Shown piece by piece: positions 26,372 to 39,358 of a stretch of DNA of 64,000 nucleotides. The position numbers were made by a program, and so were the translations under genes. The notes under the pieces were generated by a model. It saw nothing but the letters and a program-made list of their open reading frames with translations, did no database searches and had not been told where the DNA came from. The first letter of the stretch is position 1. The number at the start of each line of letters is the position of its first letter. The DNA comes from Novosphingobium sp. CF614 (GTDB lineage: Bacteria; Pseudomonadota; Alphaproteobacteria; Sphingomonadales; Sphingomonadaceae): the NCBI RefSeq assembly GCF_900113255.1, contig NZ_FOOR01000015.1:1-64000 (forward strand), written 5' to 3'.

Positions 26372-27028
26372 GTGAGCCTCGTGGAACTCGGCGGCCTGCT
26401 GTCCGATCAGCCGCTGCTGGCGCTGACGATCGCCGCCATCCTGCTCGCGGTGCTGGCGGGCATGCTTTCCGGCAGTCGTCCACGGCTCGGCCAGGCGATG
26501 CGGAGCGCCGCCTATCTTGGCCTCGTCGCGGCGCTGCTGCTGACGGTGGCGCAACTGGCCGGGCACAACGACCGCTCCGAAGCCGCGTTCTGGCTCGACC
26601 GGACCCGGCCCGCTGCAGTCGAGGGCGACGAAACCGTCATCTCGATGCGAAGCGACGGCCATTTCTGGGTAGAGGCGCGGTTGAACGGCGCTCCCGTCGA
26701 GTTCCTGATCGATACCGGCGCGACTTATACCGGCGTCTCACAGGCGATGGCGGCGCGGGCCGGCCTGCTGCCGGACGAGGGCGACCGGGGCATGATCCTC
26801 GACACGGCCAACGGACCCATCGTCGCCCGCCGCGCGACCGCGGATTCGCTCCGCTTCGGCGGAATCGAAGCGAACGGCCTCACGATCGCCATCGCGCCGG
26901 ACAGCGAATCCGAAACCAACGTCATCGGCATGAACCTGCTGTCGCAGCTGGCCAGCTGGCGGGTCGAGGGCGGCCGGCTGATCCTGGTGCCACGCCGGCC
27001 AGGCTCAAGAAAAGGACCCGAAATCTGA
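26372..27028 (+). CDS. Membrane-anchored retropepsin-like aspartic protease (clan AA)
   Basis: A 218-aa protein with two N-terminal transmembrane helices (LLALTIAAILLAVLAGML and AAYLGLVAALLLTVAQLAG) and a C-terminal retroviral-type aspartic protease domain. The active-site motif is FLIDTGATYTGVS; one such motif means it must dimerise. NVIGMNLLSQLASWRVEGG closes the domain. This matches the alphaproteobacterial family I recall as TIGR02281. Its substrate is unknown. It probably acts in the periplasm, tethered to the inner membrane. GTG 26372 was chosen because it begins the first helix region 10 bp after the CCA-transferase stop. Confidence 0.85.
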   Translation: MSLVELGGLLSDQPLLALTIAAILLAVLAGMLSGSRPRLGQAMRSAAYLGLVAALLLTVAQLAGHNDRSEAAFWLDRTRPAAVEGDETVISMRSDGHFWVEARLNGAPVEFLIDTGATYTGVSQAMAARAGLLPDEGDRGMILDTANGPIVARRATADSLRFGGIEANGLTIAIAPDSESETNVIGMNLLSQLASWRVEGGRLILVPRRPGSRKGPEI

Positions 27029-27047
27029 ACAAGACCCGCTAGTCTCA

Positions 27048-27122
27048 TTGACCGGAACTCTTGTACCCCCCTCCTTCGCCGCCTCGCAACGACGAAGGGA
27101 GGAGAGCGAAGGCTTCGATCAA
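27048..27122. repeat. Dispersed palindromic repeat, copy R2
   Basis: The ends are inverted: TTGACCGGAAC at 27048 and TTCGATCAA ending at 27122. Inside, CTCCTTCG and CGAAGGGAGG form a hairpin around GCCTCGCAACGA. The flanking TAGTCTCATTGACCGGAAC (from 27040) matches the start of the larger copy at 35841. It fills most of the gap between the aspartic protease and parC, which converge, and may act as a terminator. Confidence 0.65.
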
Positions 27123-27134
27123 CCGAATGTGGCG

Positions 27135-29438
27135 TCAGAACTTGTTGTCCCTCGGGAAGCCATTCGGCGGCAGGCGGCCTGCCGCGCCGCGCGCGACTTT
27201 CCACATGACCGTGTCCTTCTCGGTACGCGTGCGACCACTCTCGCCGCCCATCGTCCAGGACAGACCGTCCTCCAGCCTGAGCGTGATGACGTCGGACATG
27301 CCGCCGTCGCGATAGCGCTGGAGTGTAACGCCCTGGCCCTTGGCAAGCACCGGCAGTTCCTCAAGGCTGAAGATCACCAGCTTACGATTATCGCCCACCA
27401 CGGCGACATGATCGTGCTCGGGCGGGATCTCGCGCACGACGGCAAGCCTGACGCCCGGCTTGGTGGGCATGACCGTCTTGCCCTTGCGGGTCTCGGCCAG
27501 CAATTCGTCGGTCTCGGCGGCAAAGCCGCGCCCGATGTTGGAGGCCAGCAGCAGCTGCGCCTTGGGCTTGTGGACCATGATCGCGACGATCTGCGCCTCG
27601 GCATCGATGTCGATCATCGTGCGGATCGGCTCGCCGAAGCCGCGCGCGCCCGGCAGCTTGTCCGCGCCGAGCGTATAGAACCGCCCGTTGTCGACCGCGA
27701 TCAGCAGCTTGTCGGTGGTCTGCGCGTGAAAGGCAAAGGCGGGACCATCGCCTTCCTTGAACTTGAAATCGCCTCCCTTGGCGTCGGCTCCCAAGGCCAG
27801 GTGCCCCCTGGCGGCGCGAATCCAGCCGCGCTGCGAGAGGACCACCGTCACCGGTTCCTTCTCGATCATCGCATCCATCGAGAATTCGACCGTGGGCCGG
27901 GCCTGCGCGATCGTGGTGCGGCGGCGGCCGAGCACGGTATTCTCGGCATAGTCCTTGCGCAGGGCGGCAAGGTCGCGCTTGATGCGGGTGCGTTGGCGGG
28001 CCGGGCTGTCGAGCAGCGCCTGCAGCTCCTCCTGTTCCTTCCGCAGCTCCTCGCGCTCCCGGCGCAGTTCCATCTCCTCCAGCTTGCGCAAGGAACGCAG
28101 GCGCATGTTGAGAATCGCCTCGGCCTGGCGGTCGGTAAGGCCGAACTCGGCCATCATCACCGGCTTGGGCTCATCCTCGGCACGGATGATCTCGATGATC
28201 CGGTCGAGGTTGAGATAGGCGATGATATAGCCTTCGAGCAGCTCCAGCCGCGAGGCGATCTTGTCGAGCCGGTGGCGGGTGCGGCGCAGCAGGATATCGA
28301 TCTGACTGTAGACCCATTCCTGCAACAGCAGCTTGAGCCCCAGCACTCCCGGAGTTCGATGCGAATCCAGGACGTTGAGATTCAAAGCGAACCTGCTTTC
28401 GAGGTCGGTCAGCCGGTAGACGCTTTCCTTCAGCAGTTCGGGATCGACGTTGCGGCTCTTGGGGACAAGGACGATGCGGATATTCTCGTCGCTCTCGTCG
28501 CGCACGTCCTCCAGGATCGGCAGCTTGCGGTCGGCGATGAGCTGGGCGATCTGCTCGATCAGCTTGCCCTTGGCGAGCATGTAGGGGATCTCACTCACCA
28601 CCAGCTGCCACTGGCCGCTGCCGAGCCTTTCGATGCCGCTGTCTTCCCAGGTCCCGTCGGCGCCCCGCCCGGTCGAGAAGCGGCCGCGCACGCGAAAGGC
28701 GCCCTTGCCGCTTTCGTAGGCAGCGGAAATGGCCTCCGGACTGTCCACCACAAGGCCACCCGTGGCAAAGTCCGGTCCCTTGAACACATCCATCAGCTGG
28801 GCGTGCTCGGCGTGGGGATTGTCGATCAGCATCAGCGTCGCGTCGATGATCTCGGCGACGTTGTGGCTGGGGATCGAGGTGGCCATGCCCACCGCGATAC
28901 CGGTGGCGCCGTTCGCCAGCAGGTTCGGGAACAGGCCGGGGAAGATCTCGGGCTCGCTCTCCTCGCCGTTGTAGGTGGGGACGAAATCGACAGTGCCTTC
29001 GTCGAGCCCGGCCATGAGTTGGATCGCGGTCTTGGTAAGGCGCGCCTCGGTATAGCGATAGGCCGCCGCGTTATCGCCGTCGATATTGCCGAAGTTGCCT
29101 TGCCCCTGCACCAGCGGATAGCGCAGGCTGAAATCCTGGGCGAGGCGCACCATGGCATCGTATACCGAGGCATCGCCATGCGGATGATACTTGCCGATCA
29201 CGTCGCCGACGACGCGGGCGCTCTTCTTGTAGGCGCTGGCGGGATCGAGCTTCAGCTGCCGCATGGCCCACAGCAAGCGGCGGTGGACGGGCTTGAGGCC
29301 ATCCCTCAGATCCGGCAGCGAACGTGCTGTAATCGTGGACAAAGCATAGACGAGATATCGTTCCGACAGCGCCGCGTCGAAAGGCGCGTCCACGATCGCG
29401 TCGAAGGGATCGGATTGATCGTCGGGAGAAGTCACCAT
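27135..29438 (-). CDS. parC: DNA topoisomerase IV subunit A
   Basis: A 767-aa type IIA topoisomerase subunit that unlinks daughter chromosomes together with ParE. The breakage-reunion domain shows [55 protein letters not shown], and the catalytic tyrosine in [11 protein letters not shown]. The tower and coiled-coil region ([20 protein letters not shown] near residue 450) separates it from the C-terminal beta-pinwheel. The length and the lack of a GyrA-box-like motif favour ParC over GyrA. parE is not in the window. The ferredoxin gene lies 79 bp upstream on the same strand. Confidence 0.93.
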   Translation of the reverse strand: MVTSPDDQSDPFDAIVDAPFDAALSERYLVYALSTITARSLPDLRDGLKPVHRRLLWAMRQLKLDPASAYKKSARVVGDVIGKYHPHGDASVYDAMVRLAQDFSLRYPLVQGQGNFGNIDGDNAAAYRYTEARLTKTAIQLMAGLDEGTVDFVPTYNGEESEPEIFPGLFPNLLANGATGIAVGMATSIPSHNVAEIIDATLMLIDNPHAEHAQLMDVFKGPDFATGGLVVDSPEAISAAYESGKGAFRVRGRFSTGRGADGTWEDSGIERLGSGQWQLVVSEIPYMLAKGKLIEQIAQLIADRKLPILEDVRDESDENIRIVLVPKSRNVDPELLKESVYRLTDLESRFALNLNVLDSHRTPGVLGLKLLLQEWVYSQIDILLRRTRHRLDKIASRLELLEGYIIAYLNLDRIIEIIRAEDEPKPVMMAEFGLTDRQAEAILNMRLRSLRKLEEMELRREREELRKEQEELQALLDSPARQRTRIKRDLAALRKDYAENTVLGRRRTTIAQARPTVEFSMDAMIEKEPVTVVLSQRGWIRAARGHLALGADAKGGDFKFKEGDGPAFAFHAQTTDKLLIAVDNGRFYTLGADKLPGARGFGEPIRTMIDIDAEAQIVAIMVHKPKAQLLLASNIGRGFAAETDELLAETRKGKTVMPTKPGVRLAVVREIPPEHDHVAVVGDNRKLVIFSLEELPVLAKGQGVTLQRYRDGGMSDVITLRLEDGLSWTMGGESGRTRTEKDTVMWKVARGAAGRLPPNGFPRDNKF

Positions 29439-29517
29439 GGCCGGCCAGCCCTAGCAACGCGAGGACCCGAGCGGAACCGGCCGAACCCGAGTTTTCCGCG
29501 ATTTCGTTCCGGACCCG

Positions 29518-29850
29518 TCAGCCGATCTGCATGTCGCGCGAAATCCCCGGGATGCGCACTTCGATCCCGTCGAGCGCCTCGGTCAGTGCGATCTGGCAGG
29601 ACAGGCGGCTGGTCCGCGCCACGCCGGCGGCCAGGTCCAGCATGTCCTCCTCCTCGTTCGAGGCAGGCCGCAGCCGGTCGAACCAGCCGGGCGCGACGAT
29701 CACGTGGCAGGTCGAACAGGCCATCTGGCCTTCGCACGTGCCTTCCAGCGACATTCCGGCATTCTGCGCCACTTCCAGCAACCTGGCCCCCGGCTGTGCA
29801 TGCGCGGTGACCCGCGCGCCTTCGGCCGTAACAAACACTACGCTTACCAA
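29518..29850 (-). CDS. 2Fe-2S ferredoxin (ISC/adrenodoxin type)
   Basis: A 110-aa electron carrier. Cysteine ligands are CEGQMACSTC (C-x5-C-x2-C) and the fourth in TSRLSCQIAL, the vertebrate/ISC-type spacing. This type gives electrons to iron-sulfur cluster assembly or to P450-like partners. I chose the TTG at 29850: GGGAG lies 7 nt upstream, and the desulfurase stop ends one base before it, so the two genes are packed together. No ATG fits the family length. Being directly downstream of two cysteine desulfurase genes supports a role in cluster assembly. Confidence 0.9.
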   Translation of the reverse strand: MVSVVFVTAEGARVTAHAQPGARLLEVAQNAGMSLEGTCEGQMACSTCHVIVAPGWFDRLRPASNEEEDMLDLAAGVARTSRLSCQIALTEALDGIEVRIPGISRDMQIG

Positions 29851-29851
29851 T

Positions 29852-30931
29852 TCAGACTCCCTGCACCGCCGCGGCGGCCTCGATTTGAGCGCAGGCATCC
29901 CCCAAGTCCCCGGGTGCAGTATATCTGCCAAATCCAAGACGGATAGAGGCTTTGGCCTGCTTGTCCGCAAGCCCCAGCGCGCGCAGCACGTGGCTTGGCC
30001 GGCCGGACCCGCTGGCGCAGGCCGATCCCGCTGAAAAGGCGATCTCGCGCAAGTCCGACATCAGCCGCGCGACGTCTAGCCCGGGAAGGCGCAGATTGAG
30101 ATTGCCGTGCCAACGCCGGGTCACCGAACCGTTGAGCGTCCAGCGCGACAGAATGGCGCGGGCCTGCCGCCAAAGCACCTCGACCAGGGCCGCGTCCGCC
30201 TCCATGCGCGCCTTCGCCAGCGCCGCCGCCGCGCCGAAACCCGCGCAGAGCGCCGGGCTCAGCGTGCCCGAACGCAGGCCCTGCTCCTGTCCGCCGCCAT
30301 GGATCAGGGGTGCCAGCTCCAGCCCGTCGCGCACCCACAGCGCGCCGATTCCCTTCGGCCCGTAGAGCTTGTGCGCCGAAACCGCGATCAGGTCGGCATT
30401 GCCCGGCGGCGCCAGCTTGCCGGCGCCCTGGACCGCGTCGCACAGCAACAGCGCACCCGCCGAGCGAGCGCGTTCGGCAAGGTGCTCCACCGGCTGGACG
30501 GTGCCGATCTCGTTGTTGACCTGCATCACCGCGACGAGGCCGATGCCCGGGGGGATCGGCACCTGCGGATCGACCAGCCCCTCGGCATCGACCGGGAGCA
30601 CATCCACAAGGGGATCGAGCACGCGCGCCGTATCGAGCACCGCCGCGTGCTCGATCGCGGACACCGCCAGCCGCCGGGCGCCGCTGCCTGCCAGCGCGAG
30701 GTTGATCGCCTCGGTCGCGCCCGAAGTGAAGATCACCCGTCCACCCGGCGGCAGCAGCGCAGCGACTTGCTCGCGCGCGACCGCGACGGCGGCGGCGGCG
30801 GCCCGGCCTGGCCGGTGCTGGCTGTGCGGATTGGCGAAGCCCATGGTCTCGGGCCCGCCGAGCCAAGGCAGCATGGCTTCGCGCGCTTCGGGCGCGAGCG
30901 GGGTGGTGGCCTGGTAATCCAGATAGATCAT
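29852..30931 (-). CDS. Cysteine desulfurase-like aminotransferase (second of a tandem pair)
   Basis: A 359-aa PLP enzyme of the NifS/IscS branch. It begins MIYLDYQATTPLAPEAREAM, keeps the PLP-contact VIFTSGATEAINLAL and SAIEHAAVLDTAR, the PLP lysine in VSAHKLYGPKGIGAL, and a candidate active cysteine in GSACASGSGRPSHVL. It should release sulfur from cysteine for Fe-S clusters or thio-modifications. The C-terminal IscU-docking tail of true IscS is short here. Its start overlaps the stop of the upstream paralogue by 4 bp, and the ferredoxin gene follows at once, so all three probably form one operon. Confidence 0.88.
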   Translation of the reverse strand: MIYLDYQATTPLAPEAREAMLPWLGGPETMGFANPHSQHRPGRAAAAAVAVAREQVAALLPPGGRVIFTSGATEAINLALAGSGARRLAVSAIEHAAVLDTARVLDPLVDVLPVDAEGLVDPQVPIPPGIGLVAVMQVNNEIGTVQPVEHLAERARSAGALLLCDAVQGAGKLAPPGNADLIAVSAHKLYGPKGIGALWVRDGLELAPLIHGGGQEQGLRSGTLSPALCAGFGAAAALAKARMEADAALVEVLWRQARAILSRWTLNGSVTRRWHGNLNLRLPGLDVARLMSDLREIAFSAGSACASGSGRPSHVLRALGLADKQAKASIRLGFGRYTAPGDLGDACAQIEAAAAVQGV

Positions 30932-31992
30932 GCGTTCACACCGCCGCCGGCGATCTCGCGCCAGGCCGCGACGAAGCTCAGGATATCCGCTTCGCTCGTC
31001 TCGCGGCCGATGGAAACGCGAATCACCTCGGAAGGGCGCGGATAGCCCATGGCGTCGAGCACATGGCTGGTCCTAAGCGAGCCGGAGGAACAGGCGCTGC
31101 CGGCGGAGACGGCAATGCCCATCGCATCGAAGCGGATGAGCTGCGCGGCGGCGGATCTTCCGGGCATGCGATAGCCGCCGATGGAAAAGAGACGCGCGGC
31201 CTCGGCGGCGACGATCTCTCCCCCGGCATCCACGATGGACTTGTCCAGCAATCCGCGCAGGCGCGCCGCCTCCCCGGTCCAGGCCGGCGCAGCCTCCAGC
31301 GCGGCCGCCATCGCCAGCACGCCCGGCAGGTTCTCGGTGCCCGGACGATAGCCGCGCTCCTGCCCGCCGGTGGGGTGGAGCAGGCTCCAGTCCCGCACCA
31401 GCAACGCACCGACGCCGACCGGCCCGCCGAACTTGTGCGCCGACAGCACGATCATGTCCGCCACGCCGGCATCGGGCAAGACCAGTTTCCCTGCACCCTG
31501 CGCACAGTCGGCAAGCAACATGCCGCCCGCCGCGTGCACCGCCTCGGCGACGGCATCCAGCATCTGGATCACGCCTGTCTCGCTGTTGACCTGCTGGACC
31601 GCCACCAGCCCCGGCACCGCCGCGCCGGCGGGGTCGACCCGCCCGCACGCGTCGACCGGAAGGCGCGGAACTTCGCCGGCATGGCGCAGGACCGCATCGT
31701 GCTCGGTCGGAGACACGGCGCCCAGCGCAAGCTTGCCGCGCGTAATCGCCAGCGCCAGCGCTTCGCTCGCGCCCGAAGTGAAGATCACTTCCCCGTCCCA
31801 GCCCAGCACCGCCCGCACGCGCGCCCGGGCCTCTTCCAGCGCCGCGCGGGCACCGCGACCCTCCGCGTGCGGGCTGGAGGGATTGGCCCAGATGGCCATT
31901 CCCTCCAGCCACGCCTCGCGCGCCTCGGGCAGCAAGGGCGCGGTCGCGGCATGGTCGAGATAGATCCGTGGAAAGGCAGGTTCCGATGGCAT
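30928..31992 (-). CDS. Cysteine desulfurase (first of a tandem pair)
   Basis: A 354-aa NifS/IscS-type PLP enzyme, clearly paralogous to the gene after it. Visible: PRIYLDHAATAPLLPEAREA, NPSSPHAEGRGARAAL, VIFTSGASEALALAI, TEHDAVLRHA, QQVNSETGVIQ, the PLP lysine in LSAHKFGGPVGVGALLV, and the sulfur-accepting cysteine loop GSACSSGSLRTSHVL. ATG 31992 is preferred over an in-frame TTG at 32013. It is the promoter-proximal gene of the desulfurase-desulfurase-ferredoxin run. No scaffold (IscU, SufB) is adjacent, so the sulfur acceptor is unknown. Confidence 0.9.
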   Translation of the reverse strand: MPSEPAFPRIYLDHAATAPLLPEAREAWLEGMAIWANPSSPHAEGRGARAALEEARARVRAVLGWDGEVIFTSGASEALALAITRGKLALGAVSPTEHDAVLRHAGEVPRLPVDACGRVDPAGAAVPGLVAVQQVNSETGVIQMLDAVAEAVHAAGGMLLADCAQGAGKLVLPDAGVADMIVLSAHKFGGPVGVGALLVRDWSLLHPTGGQERGYRPGTENLPGVLAMAAALEAAPAWTGEAARLRGLLDKSIVDAGGEIVAAEAARLFSIGGYRMPGRSAAAQLIRFDAMGIAVSAGSACSSGSLRTSHVLDAMGYPRPSEVIRVSIGRETSEADILSFVAAWREIAGGGVNA

Positions 31993-32003
31993 CGCTTGTA
32001 AAG

Positions 32004-32031
32004 TTGTTTTCAAGGCAAAGACTTCTATATA
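32004..32031 (+). promoter_or_regulatory. Candidate sigma-70-type promoter for the hydrolase gene
   Basis: TTGTTT (32004-32009) and TATATA (32026-32031) are separated by 16 bp in an AT-richer patch of the divergent gap, about 93 bp before the hydrolase start. The fit to -35 and -10 consensus is fair, and no mapped start supports it. Confidence 0.35.
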
Positions 32032-32123
32032 GCGGGCCTTCCCTTTTCCACTCCCGCAGGTGGCTGGCGAGACCTTTCGCCGCCGTTTCGCGGGAGTTTC
32101 AACAGGTCAGGTCAGAAACGCCA

Positions 32124-32780
32124 ATGCCCGCAGTCATTTTCCCCGGCCCAGAAGGCCGTCTCGAAGGTCGATTCCAGCCGGCTCCGCGCCCGCGCGCGCC
32201 AGTTGCCATGATCCTCCACCCGCATCCGCAAGCGGGCGGGACCATGAACGACCGCATCACCCAGCATATGTACAAGACTTTCGTGAACCGGGGTTTCGCG
32301 ACGCTGCGCTTCAACTTCCGGGGCGTCGGCCGCAGCCAGGGCAGCTTCGACAACGGCGTGGGCGAGCTTTCGGATGCCGCCGCCGCGCTCGACTGGGTGC
32401 AGTCGATCCACCCGGAAGCGTCCACCACCTGGATCGCGGGCTATTCGTTCGGTGCGCTGATCGGCATGCAACTGCTGATGCGCCGCCCGGAAATCCGCGG
32501 CTTCATCTCGGTGGCGCCCCCGGCCAACATGTACGACTTCAGCTTCCTTGCCCCCTGCCCGGCCTCCGGCATCATCGTCCAGGGCTCGTCGGACACGGTG
32601 GTGACGCCCGGCGCGGTGCAGAAGCTGGTCGACAAGCTGCGCACGCAGAAACACATCACCATCCATCACGACGAGGTCCCGCGCGCCAACCATTTCTTCG
32701 AGAACGAAGTGGAAGACCTGATGCGCTCGGTCGACAATTACCTCGACATGCGCCTTTCGCCGGATTGCCCGATCAAGTGA
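32124..32780 (+). CDS. Alpha/beta-hydrolase family protein
   Basis: A 218-aa hydrolase-fold protein. It shows the oxyanion-region ILHPHPQAGGTMNDRITQHM, RFNFRGVGRSQG, the nucleophile elbow IAGYSFGALIGMQLL, then GSSDTVVTPGAVQKLVDKL and a histidine in PRANHFFENEV, which together give a plausible Ser-Asp-His triad. This small family is common in alphaproteobacteria near Fe-S assembly genes as I recall, but its substrate is unknown. It is divergent from the cysteine desulfurase operon. ATG 32124 matches the family's MPAVIFPGPEGRLEG start. Confidence 0.88.
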   Translation: MPAVIFPGPEGRLEGRFQPAPRPRAPVAMILHPHPQAGGTMNDRITQHMYKTFVNRGFATLRFNFRGVGRSQGSFDNGVGELSDAAAALDWVQSIHPEASTTWIAGYSFGALIGMQLLMRRPEIRGFISVAPPANMYDFSFLAPCPASGIIVQGSSDTVVTPGAVQKLVDKLRTQKHITIHHDEVPRANHFFENEVEDLMRSVDNYLDMRLSPDCPIK

Positions 32781-33024
32781 CGCCCGCCGCCGGCGTCCGT
32801 GGGGCCCGGTGGAGGAGATGCGGGTTGAAAAGCAGCCCGTAAAGCGCGGGCAATCGCCGCTTTGGCGCTTTCCACCCCCCGCGTTCCCGGGGACAATGCG
32901 CGCACTTGGTTTTTCGCGTGCGCGTCAACCCAAACGTCACACCTCGCCCACCCTTGGCAATCCCTGCCCGCGCTTGTAGAGCGGCGCGCAAATCTCTCAA
33001 ACGCTCGACCCCAGAGGAAAACCG

Positions 33025-34704
<1,680 letters not shown>

Positions 34705-34707
34705 TCC

Positions 34708-34722
34708 CATGCCCAGGGCATG
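34708..34722 (+). terminator. Weak hairpin after ettA
   Basis: CATGCC (34708-34713) pairs with GGCATG (34717-34722) around a 3-nt loop, starting four bases after the ettA stop and followed by ATCCCATTCATTTTG. It may be an intrinsic terminator, but the stem is short and the T-tract poor. Confidence 0.3.
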
Positions 34723-34892
34723 ATCCCATTCATTTTGCAGCTATCAAACCTTAACGCCAAGCCGCATCACGGTTCACCTCTGCGACAGCGCCGCTGTCGT
34801 AGAGGAAAATCAGGATGAGCCGTGATCGCCGTCCGGCAGTTCGGTCCAACGACCGGAACATTCGAAAGTCAGGCGGGGCGAAAGGTAAGAAA

Positions 34893-35819
34893 ATGAAAAC
34901 GGGAACATTGTTTTCAGCAAGCGCCTGGGGCGCGATGGCACTCGCCCTCGCCAGCCTCACGGTGCCGAGCGTGGCCGGGGCAGCCGAACCTCGCGATCGA
35001 TCGGAAGATCGCGGCGCACGGTCCGCCCGATCGGAAGATCGCGGCGACCAGGGCCGGCAGCGCGTCGAGTCGCCAAGGGCACCTCAGGATAAAGCCGATG
35101 TCGGTCGCGCGCCCACCGTGAGACAGGCGCCGGTGCCAACATCGCGACGCACCCTGCGCTCGAACGACGCCACGCCCCGTGACTGGGCTGCCGCCCGCGC
35201 ACGGATCGCCGCGCAGCGCGACCGCGCCGACAACCAAAGCGCGCCAGACGCCGGCAATCGTCCCGGCGGCAATCGCGGTAACGACAGCCCCCCCCCTTCG
35301 TGGAAGCGCGACGACAACAACCGAGATCGCGACAACCGCGACAGGGGCCATCAGGGCAGGGATAACCAGGGCCGCGATTGGCGGAACGATCCCCGGGGCG
35401 ATCACGACAATCGCTGGTCGAACTCCCGTGGCAACCACGACAACCGCAACGACCACGATCGCGACAACCGTCATGACGACCGCCGCGACTGGGGCCGGGA
35501 TCATCGCGACTGGGATCGCAACAGCTGGAGGCGCGACAATCGCTACGACTGGCGCCACTACCGCGAGAACCACCGCTCGATCTATCGGATCGGCCGTTAT
35601 TACGCGCCTTACCACGGATACTCCTATCGCCGCCTGGGCATCGGATTTTCCCTGGGCTCGATATTCTACGGCAACCGCTACTGGATCAGCGATCCCTGGT
35701 CCTATCGTTTGCCGGCGGTCTATGGCCCCTATCGCTGGGTTCGCTATTACGACGATGTCCTGCTGGTGAACATCTACACCGGCCAAGTGGTCGACGTAAT
35801 CTACGACTTCTTCTGGTAA
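34893..35819 (+). CDS. RcnB-like exported protein with Asp/Arg/Asn-rich middle
   Basis: A 308-aa secreted protein. The signal peptide (FSASAWGAMALALASLTVPSVAGAA) follows ATG 34893, which has AAGGT upstream; an in-frame ATG at 34815 would place about 26 charged residues before it. The C-terminal RYYDDVLLVNIYTGQVVDVI plus a final DFFW match the RcnB family, known in E. coli for periplasmic nickel/cobalt homeostasis. In between, residues about 100-230 are very rich in Asp, Arg, Asn and His (RDNRDRGHQG and similar), which could bind metal or stay disordered. A 19-bp DNA repeat at 34998 and 35028 encodes SEDRG twice. Metal specificity is not known here. Confidence 0.8.
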   Translation: MKTGTLFSASAWGAMALALASLTVPSVAGAAEPRDRSEDRGARSARSEDRGDQGRQRVESPRAPQDKADVGRAPTVRQAPVPTSRRTLRSNDATPRDWAAARARIAAQRDRADNQSAPDAGNRPGGNRGNDSPPPSWKRDDNNRDRDNRDRGHQGRDNQGRDWRNDPRGDHDNRWSNSRGNHDNRNDHDRDNRHDDRRDWGRDHRDWDRNSWRRDNRYDWRHYRENHRSIYRIGRYYAPYHGYSYRRLGIGFSLGSIFYGNRYWISDPWSYRLPAVYGPYRWVRYYDDVLLVNIYTGQVVDVIYDFFW

Positions 35820-35840
35820 GCGGGCTCATACCAAGTCTCA

Positions 35841-36034
35841 TTGATCGGAACACTTGTTCCCTTTGCTTTCGTCGTTGCGAGCCGCCGAAGGCGGTGCGGC
35901 AATCCAGGGCGGTAAGTAGCGTTGCCCAGGATTGCTTCGGCGGCTGCGCCGCCTCGCAAAAACGAAGGGGAAAGATGAGTTTCCCTTCGGTGGCGCGCAA
36001 CGACGAAAGCAAGGGAAGCAAGGGTTCCGATCAA
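35841..36034. repeat. Dispersed palindromic repeat, copy R3 (largest)
   Basis: A 194-bp imperfect palindrome. The outer about 40 bp at each end are inverted copies of each other (TTGATCGGAACACTTGTTCC at the left, ending TTCCGATCAA at the right), with an inner CTTTCGTCGTTGCGAG and its complement CAACGACGAAAGCAAGG. The core holds GCGGCAATCCAGGGC and its inverted copy CCCAGGATTGC. It shares these parts with shorter elements at 10841, 27048 and 42033. It has no coding capacity and is likely a miniature mobile or palindromic intergenic family. Confidence 0.75.
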
Positions 36035-36054
36035 GGGAATTCAGTGTTACCGCT

Positions 36055-36105
36055 GTACAACAAGAAGCCCCCGTGCCCAGAAGGCGCGGGGGCTTCTTGT
36101 TGTAC
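36055..36105 (-). terminator. Strong hairpin terminator downstream of secA
   Basis: A perfect 19-bp inverted repeat (36055-36073 and 36087-36105; arms containing AACAAGAAGCCCCCG) encloses a 13-nt loop. It lies 34 bp after the minus-strand secA stop. The GC core followed by CTTGTTGT on either strand makes it look bidirectional. Confidence 0.85.
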
Positions 36106-36138
36106 GCGTCGGCGCGGGCCGAGCGGCCCGCCGCACCG

Positions 36139-38868
<2,730 letters not shown>

Positions 38869-38973
38869 GGCGGGAATCCCTGTTTTCTGGTGAATGCTTG
38901 ATAGTGTGATACGCGCGGCTTGCGCTGGCGCGCCAAAGCGCGCGAGACGGCGCCGGGCCGTGCTGGCGGCGCG

Positions 38974-39252
38974 CTATTCGCGGGCGCGGTCGATCCCGGT
39001 GAGCACCGTGGGAATGGCATGCACAACCGGTTCGGCTGTCCGCGCCGGGGCATGGCGCCGGGTATTGCGCAAGCCGGGCTCAGGCAACCTGGCGAGCGCG
39101 ACCGGCGCGCGAGGCACCCTCGTCGCCGTCCGATCTCCCAGCACCGAAACCTGCATGCTGGCGATCTGCGAGGCGCGCGCCTCCCCCGGGCCGAGCTGTG
39201 CGGCAAGGCCCGTCAACAGGGCGAGCAGGGTCAGGAGCAGGCGAGTGGCCAT
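38974..39252 (-). CDS. Small exported hypothetical protein upstream of secA
   Basis: A 92-aa protein I do not recognise. Starting at ATG 39252 it has a good signal peptide (TRLLLTLLALLTGLAAQLG), followed by a short mature part rich in Arg, Ala and Pro (SVLGDRTATRVPRAPVALA). No catalytic motif or cysteine pair is seen. The strand and position, between divergent argJ and secA, are consistent with a real gene, and I recall similar small secreted proteins beside secA in sphingomonads (not verified). Codon use looks like its neighbours. Confidence 0.5.
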   Translation of the reverse strand: MATRLLLTLLALLTGLAAQLGPGEARASQIASMQVSVLGDRTATRVPRAPVALARLPEPGLRNTRRHAPARTAEPVVHAIPTVLTGIDRARE

Positions 39253-39358
39253 CGGGTGCAGATAGGACGCACGCGACGAATAGTCCACCGTCTGGCGCGG
39301 TTTGCGCACGATCGATCATCGCTTGACCTGTCGGGCCGACACGCTAGGCGCGTGCGCC

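Larger units (their letters stand above)
35820..36138. other. Gene-free stretch holding a palindromic repeat and a terminator
   Basis: This 319-bp gap between converging genes contains no supported coding sequence. It is almost filled by the R3 palindromic element (35841-36034) and the secA terminator hairpin (36055-36105), described separately. Confidence 0.8.

Noticed and set aside
27048..29810. A 920-codon open frame on the plus strand across parC
   Set aside because: It is antisense to parC, a strongly supported gene. Its translation is low-complexity His/Arg/Leu-rich text typical of mirror frames in GC-rich DNA.
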